This document shows positions 58,701 through 64,000 of a DNA stretch of 64,000 bases, piece by piece. Numbering within the stretch: the first letter of the stretch is position 1; each line of letters begins with the position of its first letter. Source of the DNA: Mimachlamys varia (taxonomy: Eukaryota; Mollusca; Bivalvia; Pectinida; Pectinidae); contig OX392529.1 in assembly GCA_947623455.1 (NCBI GenBank), positions 53,649,186-53,713,185 on the forward strand. Reading direction: 5' to 3'. A program made the position numbers and the translations under genes. The notes below the pieces were generated by a model, which ran no database searches, had not been told where the DNA came from, and worked only from the letters and a program-made list of their open reading frames with translations.

Positions 58701-61700
58701 AAGAAGCATTGGTTATAGTCATGAGCTATAGGTAAGGAGGATCAATAACATAGCAAACATCTTGGGAAATCTTAGTTATTTGAAATATACTCCATAGTTG
58801 TTAGTATTTGCGAGGGTTTGATTTCGCTAAATTCGTGATTGCATCAAAGTTCGCGAAAATTAATACTTCGTGAAAATTGTGCAGTATGGATATATATCGC
58901 TAGGTTTCATAATTATTTTGTGATACGCAAATTTACCCCACCCCCTCCCCGAATAATTTCAAGGCGAAAAATAGTGAAATTTTACAGCCGCGAAATTAAA
59001 CAACTAAAAAATATATACTGATGTTTGATATTGAAAATAAGAAATTAATGACAGATATAATTTGGAAAACTGTACAGGAAAACCTGCATTTGAATACACA
59101 TTTTGCACTTTCAACTGAAAAAAACGGAAATAAATGAAACGCATCTATTGTAAATGTATTTAATATAAACAAATATGTGCCATGATGAATTGACGATATC
59201 AAAATCCTTGCTGTTGAAAACTATATAAAGAAACTGTTATTAGCGCAATGATAATTCAATGGATTGCTTCCTAATAAGCAGGCTGTTAAGATATGTACGT
59301 CTACAGTACTGTATTTTATCAGTAATGCACGACTGCATTGTTTCTCATCAAAATTGGTGTTATTCTATAACAACGACAACATAATTACAGTGGACCCGCG
59401 ATAATCCGGACACCTTCGTTCTTAGTCCGAACCGTCCGGATTACGAGTTTTTCGGTCGCCGAATTTTGTTTACCAGGCCAAAAAATTGTGTCGCGAAAAA
59501 TAAAATGTATTTTCCTTGAATATAAACACGACGAAACAATTAAATGACATTACATAAATAAATTCGGGTCTTTTTGTAAATATAAATAGTTTTAATGTTT
59601 TCTAATATAGCATAGCGATATTCTGTACAGCTGTTGACACAGGTGACTTGCCCTGACATTTTTCTCCCTGCTTGGATGAAAAAATCGTCCGGATTATTGC
59701 AAGAATTTTGCTAATGGAAAGTAGGTTCAGTTCCCAAAATGGAGTACCGGAAACGGAATCCGAATTTCCGGACTGATGAGTAAAATAACGTGACGGAAAT
59801 CCGTTCCCGTGCATTTCTGTCCGGATTGTTGGTTTTCGGACTATCAGCATCCGGATTATCGCGTGTCCACTTATATACCATAACAATATAATACCACAGA
59901 AAAGAGTATCATGGCCTTACGTCTTAAGCTCGTTTGAAACGTTTGATTCCAAATTATGTGTTAATATCATGCAATAAGATAAACTGTAAAATATATCTTA
60001 GTAAAAAGCAAATTTAAAACTTCAAAATCGACGGAATTTCCACAGTAAAAACTATTATTGTTTAAATTGATATCAAGAAATTAACAGATACTTGAATATA
60101 GGATTTTCCATTATTGGTTGTCGTGAACTGTGTCTAGCTTATATACACTAAACGTATTTACAATACTTACCACTCATCGTCGGAAACCCATGGTAAATTT
60201 CTCTATCGTTTGTATACTGTGGGCTAGAATAGATGGGTAATCTCGTTTTCGTACTAAATTAGTAGCCTATAATATCGATTCGTTCATCCGTGGCTACATC
60301 CAGCCGGGATATCCCGTCTGTTTTACAATATACGATACACACCAACACGGCGGTGACATCGCCTGTCAAGAAAACCTGTGGGTTGTGTACGGTTATGTTT
60401 GAACAACATAAGTGACATTAAGTCTTACCGGACATTGACATCGGCGTCATGCCTACAGAAATATACCAAGGTAAAATTATCTAGCCAAGTGCCACGAGAA
60501 TTTTAATGGATTTAATGCATTTTAATGGAAAAATAATGGACGCAGGCTAGAAGCCTCTAAGTCCATATGACAATATATATAAAAAAAATCTCAAAATCTC
60601 TAGTAGTTTCCGCATCTACGACATAATCTGGTAGCTTGTTCCAGGCATCTACTACCTTAAAACTGAACGAGTTTTTTCTCAGTTCTGTATTGCAGCGTTG
60701 TTTGTATAACTTAAATCTATGACCTCGAGTTCTGATGTTCTTATCTAAAATAAATATGCTAGATGTAACCCTCTCATCGAATTTTTTGTTCACAATTTTA
60801 AAAAAAACGTTTATCAAATCTCCCCTGGTCCTGCGGTGTTTGAGTGTTGGAAGTTTTAGCTTCTTCAATCGTTCTTCATATGAAAGTTCTTTGAATCCTG
60901 GTAGGAGTTTAGTTTAGAGAAACGACAATTCTGATTGGTTGAAATCTCCGATTAGAAGTATATTCGGGGAAACAAGATTAACTGTTTTAGCCCACGGTAT
61001 ACAAACGATAGAGACGTGTACTGTGGGTTCTCGACAATGCTCACCACTCATTTTTGCGACATTGTTCGATATTTGAACATAATCAATAAACTTGTCTCGA
61101 ATTTTCTTTCCTGTAACATCCCTCCATGCTTTCCAAATGGCTAATAGCTTCCTTCCGTTCAGATTCCTCCTCATGGGTTCGTTAGAATCTGACAACATGG
61201 TATATTGATGATATTGAAAGAGAGAAAGAAAAAAAACTATTCAATGTAACGATACGTATAATGCATCAAATATGTAGATATAAGTATGGGTATGATTAGG
61301 AGGTACAATTAAAAAAATGTAAATGTAGACTTCAATTTCGAAAAACTAATCAATATCAAAGAACAATTATAATTATGCTTATATACACTGTCACAAAATA
61401 AAAAAAAATAAACTCACAAGCTTAGGGAAGGTATTATCAAAGGATTTACTGTAAAACAACTTATTTTCGGGGGCGATTAATTTTTGCGTATTTCGCGGTT
61501 GATAAACATTCGCGAAAATTAATCACCTCGAAATAGCTACAATCAGAGGTATGACGACTGTAGGAGTAATGTACTTCACTGTACATAAGGAACTGTACAT
61601 AGGATTTATGACCATATTTATCGCGAAATGAAATCGCCACGAAATAGTAATTTCATATGAAAACGCGAAATTAAGTCGCCGCGAAAATAAGTTGGTTTGC

Positions 61701-61830
61701 AGTATTTGGTGATACTCTTTTTATCTTTCTTTACACACATACCCCGACCAAACATGAGGCATTTTCCGGTTCCTGCGCACACTTTGGCATTGCGATATAT
61801 CTGTGACATTTCTGTAACTGCATTCGCCAG
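49019..61830 (-). CDS. ACE-B: ACE-like pseudoenzyme with mucin stalk (5' end not assigned)
   Basis: Exons 3 to 13 on the minus strand: 61743-61830, 61045-61188, 58492-58683, 57781-57878, 56038-56207, 55479-55603, 54260-54358, 53141-53285, 52016-52114, 51476-51595, 49019-49745; together 2007 nt in frame, ending at TGA. It has the M2 fold, with all three cysteine pairs kept, but the site is gone. HEXXH reads SQMGH; GFHE reads GFHG; the CHASAWDF strand reads CQPSSFDF; the K of AKYH is E; PYIRYF reads PFIQKF. This follows the pattern of known non-catalytic ACE relatives in nematodes and insects. The protein ends in 17 Ser/Thr-rich repeats and a hydrophobic tail, so it is probably a cell-surface binding or scaffold protein. 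Exon 2 and the true start were not found with confidence. Confidence 0.88.
50636..51440. mobile_element. FB element with amplified right arm
   Basis: A single decayed left arm (ACATCCAGGGGTTACCATCA) and the core (50700-50940) are followed by about 14 inverted arm units of 33-35 bp (CTGGATATCGAGGATGAGG, GTGAGTGCCACC). Here the right, not the left, arm was multiplied. In ACE-B intron 12. Confidence 0.8.
51476..51595 (-). CDS. ACE-B exon 12
   Basis: 120 nt. Encodes [20 protein letters not shown] and [19 protein letters not shown]. Cysteines are kept. The Arg-Tyr pair of active ACE at the start is Gln-Lys here. Acceptor TTACAG|, donor CTAGA|GTAAGT. Confidence 0.88.
51765..51960. repeat. Dispersed repeat D2
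   Basis: AAAGATGACGTAGCACATAA, TACAGTATGCCGAAAAAA, CTGCATCATACAGCTGTTTC; inside ACE-B intron 11. Confidence 0.6.
52016..52114 (-). CDS. ACE-B exon 11
   Basis: 99 nt, the same length as the ACE-A exon. Encodes [20 protein letters not shown] then [12 protein letters not shown]. The substrate lysine is Glu (SEYH) and the substrate tyrosine is Phe (LPFI). The donor here is an ordinary GT (CA|GTAAAT), unlike the GC donor in ACE-A. Confidence 0.88.
52330..53110. repeat. Dispersed repeats D2 and D1 in ACE-B intron 10
   Basis: D2 at about 52330-52545; D1 at about 52945-53030, followed by a CTTCGAGATAACGAGGTTCG palindrome fragment. Short open frames in between carry no recognisable motif. Confidence 0.5.
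53141..53285 (-). CDS. ACE-B exon 10
   Basis: 145 nt. Encodes [33 protein letters not shown] and YNRDWWRLR. Compared with ACE-A, the QWRW signature is KWRS. Acceptor TTTTAG|, donor TTGAG|GTATGT. Confidence 0.9.
53451..53840. mobile_element. MITE family 2 copy
   Basis: Left end CGGCCCAATATATGTAAC (outer TTAA lost), right end ACGTATATTGGGCCTTTAA. In ACE-B intron 9. Confidence 0.75.
54260..54358 (-). CDS. ACE-B exon 9: third ligand lost
   Basis: 99 nt. Encodes [20 protein letters not shown] then [10 protein letters not shown]. The Glu that ligates zinc in active ACE (GFHE) is Gly, and the Asp three residues after it is Gly too. The context is otherwise well conserved, so the alignment is not in doubt. 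Acceptor TTTTACAG|, donor AATA|GTAAGT. Confidence 0.92.
55300..55400 (+). mobile_element. Possible LINE 3' end
   Basis: CAATCCGATTGTTAATCAAT then AAAATATATCTGAAACTGAA is the kind of short A-rich 3' terminus left by non-LTR retrotransposons. The preceding GTATATATATGTGCATG-rich stretch (55130-55200) may be its untranslated region. No coding part remains. Confidence 0.35.
55479..55603 (-). CDS. ACE-B exon 8: inactivated zinc motif
   Basis: 125 nt, a single copy in this gene. Encodes [20 protein letters not shown] then [12 protein letters not shown] and RDGANPG. Where active ACE has H-H-E-M-G-H, this has H-S-Q-M-G-H: the first zinc histidine is Ser and the catalytic Glu is Gln. The second histidine remains. 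There is no frameshift or stop, so the change is tolerated or selected, not decay. Confidence 0.93.
55800..55935. repeat. Dispersed repeat D1
   Basis: AGAGAATACCTAAGCGTCAA, CATAATCCGAACTCAAAACC, AACAAAATATCAACAAAGG; truncated before the AGGTGTTCC end. In ACE-B intron 7. Confidence 0.6.
56038..56207 (-). CDS. ACE-B exon 7
   Basis: 170 nt. Encodes [31 protein letters not shown] and [26 protein letters not shown] of active ACE is CQPSSFDF: the substrate-binding histidine is Gln and the alanine Pro. The disulfide cysteine remains. Confidence 0.92.
56745..56910. mobile_element. Inverted-repeat element, ~58-bp arms
   Basis: AATCTTTCACCCCCTTGTGG and AACCCGAGGGGTAAGATTCT are matched inversely by AAGAATCTTACCCCTAGGGC and CTCACTACCAAGGAGGAGA. 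A related half occurs near 9945-10005. In ACE-B intron 6. Confidence 0.65.
57781..57878 (-). CDS. ACE-B exon 6
   Basis: 98 nt, the same length as in ACE-A. Encodes [20 protein letters not shown] then [12 protein letters not shown]. The MWSQDW tryptophans of active ACE are replaced. Acceptor TTACAG|, donor GAAG|GTACGT. Confidence 0.85.
58268..58470. mobile_element. MITE with TTTTCGC-rich ends
   Basis: GGACATTTTCGCTTATTTCG on one side and GCGAAAATATTGACTTTTGC on the other. A decayed relative lies at about 58800-59000. In ACE-B intron 5, ending about 20 bases from exon 5. Confidence 0.5.
58492..58683 (-). CDS. ACE-B exon 5
   Basis: 192 nt, phases 1/1. Encodes [39 protein letters not shown] and GHIPAHLFG, clear ACE blocks. 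No methionine-started frame covers it, so it is easily missed by simple frame scans. Acceptor AACAG|, donor ATTCG|GTATGT. Confidence 0.92.
59388..59872. mobile_element. pogo/Tigger-like non-autonomous element
   Basis: Ends CAGTGGACCCGCGATAATCC and the inverse GGATTATCGCGTGTCCACTT, flanked by TA on both sides. GTCCGGATT-type sub-repeats lie inside. The terminal sequence resembles Tigger elements. No transposase frame remains. Confidence 0.75.
60181..61034. mobile_element. MITE family 4, split by a LINE fragment
   Basis: Inverted ends: CGGAAACCCATGGTAAATTT with TCTATCGTTTGTATACTGTG at the left, matched by CCCACGGTATACAAACGATA at the right. The interior matches the intact copy at 27786-28205 up to about 60490 and again from about 60935. 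The 17-bp flanks at 60161-60177 and 61035-61051 match at 15 of 17 positions and include the exon 4 splice donor. Confidence 0.8.
60557..60914 (-). pseudogene. LINE (CR1/L2-type) reverse transcriptase C-terminus
   Basis: The minus strand reads [51 protein letters not shown] then [15 protein letters not shown], the well-known C-terminal block of many non-LTR retrotransposon polyproteins. The catalytic palm is missing, so it is a 5'-truncated insertion, sitting inside the MITE at 60181-61034. Confidence 0.85.
61045..61188 (-). CDS. ACE-B exon 4
   Basis: 144 nt, phases 1/1. Encodes [20 protein letters not shown] then [17 protein letters not shown]. The donor AGTG|GTGAGC is followed at once by the family 4 MITE. 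The exon's last bases and donor are repeated beyond the MITE at 60161-60177. Confidence 0.9.
61447..61702. mobile_element. MITE with ACTGTAAAAC ends
   Basis: ACTGTAAAACAACTTATTTT and the inverse AAAATAAGTTGGTTTGCAGT, with CGCGAAAATTAATCACC blocks inside. In ACE-B intron 3. Confidence 0.65.
61743..61830 (-). CDS. ACE-B exon 3
   Basis: 88 nt, phase 0 in and 1 out, between TATGTTATAG| and TCGGG|GTATGT. Encodes [20 protein letters not shown] then TGKCLMFGR. The two cysteines align with exon 3 of ACE-A. It is two codons shorter. Confidence 0.82.
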
Positions 61831-61957
61831 CTATAACATAGAAATAAAACAGTTTTATGTTAATATGAAAATGACAAAGCCTGAAAAGACCGTAGCTTTA
61901 GATACTCTCTGATATTGAATGATAATTTCTTCCAAAGTCGGCAAGTCAAGGACTTAC

Positions 61958-62005
61958 AAAAACAATCTCGTGAAGCACTGATAAAGCGATAACTGTAACG
62001 GACAT
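61958..62005 (-). CDS. Candidate ACE-B first exon (signal peptide)
   Basis: ATG at 62005-62003 opens MSVTVIALSVLHEIVF and is followed by a strong donor TTT|GTAAGT, in phase 0, which joins exon 3 in frame across a 127-base intron. It loosely resembles the ACE-A start [13 protein letters not shown]. If correct, ACE-B skips the N-terminal helices of ACE-A exons 1-2. It is short, and the match could be chance; the real exons 1-2 may lie beyond 64000. Confidence 0.3.
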
Positions 62006-64000
62006 CAGCTGGAGATTTCCCGGTAAGTTTTAAACTTTCAGGAAATAACCGATCAAGGCCGAGTATGACGCATTTGTGTGATGTAAAACAAAGTGTAGCA
62101 AGGGGAAGCCACTCCGTTTACGCACGCATGTCTTACCAAAATTAAGCTTCGCTCCGGGCCTTCAGCGCAAATGAAATGCGCTCATTTTATCATTTCACCT
62201 CTTTTAAGCGCTGTTCCTGAACTTATTTGAAATCATAATGTGATAATAACGAAACTGAAACAAGAACTTTGTATATACATGATAATATACTTTGAATGGC
62301 GTGATACTTTGTTCAGTGCTACGTTCAAACTGATTTAAGTGATGTATTGAGTATCATCACGTAGATAAAACAACAATAACAACAACAACAACATAAAATC
62401 AACAAAAAACACCCCCACAGACGGAGAATACCAAAGCGTCACCAAAACCGTAATCAAAACTCAAAATCCATTAACTTAGGGGCAAAATATGAACAAAGAA
62501 AAGATTTACATTGAGACCCATGTAAACGTACAAGAGAATAAGACCAGGTGTTCCGGAAGAGAAAGTTCTGGAACGAGGTATAAAATGATGAATAACTAAC
62601 GCTTTGATTCATTGGTTCCCAAAAGTTAAACCCAGATTCAAAGATAAATATCAAAGACTAAAAAAAGAAATTATTAAGGGGGTTTGTTTTCTTTTGAGAA
62701 AAAAACCAGAGAATACCAAAGCGTCAACTAAACCGTAATCCGAACTCAAAATCGATTAAACTAGGGGAAAATAGGAACAAAGGAAAGATTGACATGGAGA
62801 CACTCGTAAAAGCACAAGAGAATAAGACCAGGTGTTCCGGAAGAGTAAGCGTCTTCTGCTTCATCGACGACACCCGCCATGTAAATCTTGGTCACATCCA
62901 AGTAAGCATCAATCCTCAAAATGAGAACCGAGTCATCATTGTCATCACACTATGACAATGCCTTCTTTGTTACCAGTTAACATAATACAACTTTCCTAAT
63001 TAACAAAGGCGACACGTTTATCAATCTGAAACAATTATTATGATAAACACTTTCAGTGAAGAAATATGGAAAAAACAATCGATATCAAAATTAGATCCTG
63101 AAAAGTTCAATATAATTATTTGGTCAATCTCGTCTAAAATGTATAAAATTGATAATATGCTGCATTAAAAGTGCGCACTATTTTATAAGAAAGATGACGA
63201 AACACACACATGCTGCACCTTTTGAATTTAGTAATATATACAGCATGCCGAAAAAAACCCAATTAAGCTGCATCATACAGCTGTTTCGTCCTTCTGGGAC
63301 TCGTCAGTGATGCTAGGGGCCAAAAGATGGGAATCCAAAAATTTCTAAACTTATGAAGAGGCAGAAGGGTTAGGTGCGTAAAACCACTTTAATTTATGAA
63401 TTTATAAGTAAACTTGAACTAGTTATATATAATTTCAAATCATGTACTTCGAAAATGTGTATACTATGTACCGTGCCACTACTCAAATGAGATTGAATGT
63501 GACTATGGAGGATTCAGCAAACCTGGGGGGGGGGGGGGGTTTAAAAAATCCACCAGCAGAGTCTAGCACCCTCTATCATTAAAGATGACGTACCACACAC
63601 ATGCTGCACATGTTAAATTTAGTAATAGATACAGTATGTCGAAAAAATGAATTTAACTGCATCATAAAATAACAAAATGGCAAGTCAGTTATGACGCACT
63701 AGCTCTAAATAAAATATGTTGACGTCATTGTGTTTGCAACATTAGGAATCATTATTGTAGACAGCTGGTCGGGACGGCCGTTTGTCTTTTCCTATTTGTT
63801 GCTAAATGTATTAATAATGAACATTTAAAAGAACTAATTGTATTTCTCAGCATGTTTAGATGGCATTGAATATGATTCAAGGAAAATGATTTTTAGCATA
63901 ATCGTTTTATTTGGTAAGTATGCTATTCCATTATAGCCCATGATATGAAAATCGAAATTAGAATGCACTTTGCTCCTAAAAAGACACAATTAAGTCCTGA
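62006..64000. other. Repeat-rich end of the window
   Basis: D1 copies at 62420-62580 and 62705-62925; D2 copies at 63185-63450 and 63575-63665; a G-run near 63526-63539. No ACE exon 2 homologue was recognised on the minus strand, and no other gene. Confidence 0.55.

Overview
This is AT-rich, intron-rich animal DNA, most likely from a marine lophotrochozoan and probably a bivalve mollusc. The basis is the gene content, the dense load of small inverted-repeat elements, the tRNA-derived SINE heads and the broken LINE reverse transcriptases. The species call is inference. Nothing looks bacterial or viral.

The window is organised around two genes of the angiotensin-converting enzyme family (peptidase M2, ACE), lying tail to tail. 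ACE-A is on the + strand (13168-46374, 13 constant exon positions plus extra copies of exon 8). Its reading frame closes exactly: 1929 nt, 642 residues, with a signal peptide, one M2 catalytic domain and a hydrophobic C-terminus. ACE-B is on the - strand (61830 down to 49019, exons 3-13 seen, 2007 nt in frame). It has the same intron positions and identical lengths for exons 4-11, so the two are paralogues from an inverted duplication.

The main discovery is in ACE-A. The exon that carries the HEXXH zinc/catalytic motif is present five times in tandem (35929, 38311, 38501, 40936, 41213). Four copies are intact: each is 125 nt, in the same phase, with acceptor and donor. One lacks its donor. 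Because 125 is not a multiple of 3, an in-frame mRNA needs one copy (or, arithmetically, four), so this looks like a cassette of mutually exclusive active-site exons that would let one gene make several peptidases with different substrate pockets. In contrast, ACE-B has lost the first zinc ligand, the general base, the third zinc ligand and several substrate- and chloride-contact residues, while keeping the fold cysteines. It should be a secreted or GPI-anchored pseudoenzyme, on a 17-unit Ser/Thr-rich mucin-like stalk.

Layout: 1-13 kb has no supported gene and holds small inverted-repeat elements, LINE relics and minisatellites. 13.2-46.4 kb is ACE-A; its 14-kb intron 1 holds a foldback element with an amplified end, an array carrying perfect DR1 nuclear-receptor half-site pairs, a SINE and a 3.1-kb minisatellite of about 105 thirty-base units. 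46.4-49.0 kb is the convergent intergenic gap. 49.0-61.8 kb is ACE-B, whose intron 4 holds a transposon with a LINE inside it. 62-64 kb is mostly dispersed repeats. Several repeat families recur across the window and account for most non-genic sequence.
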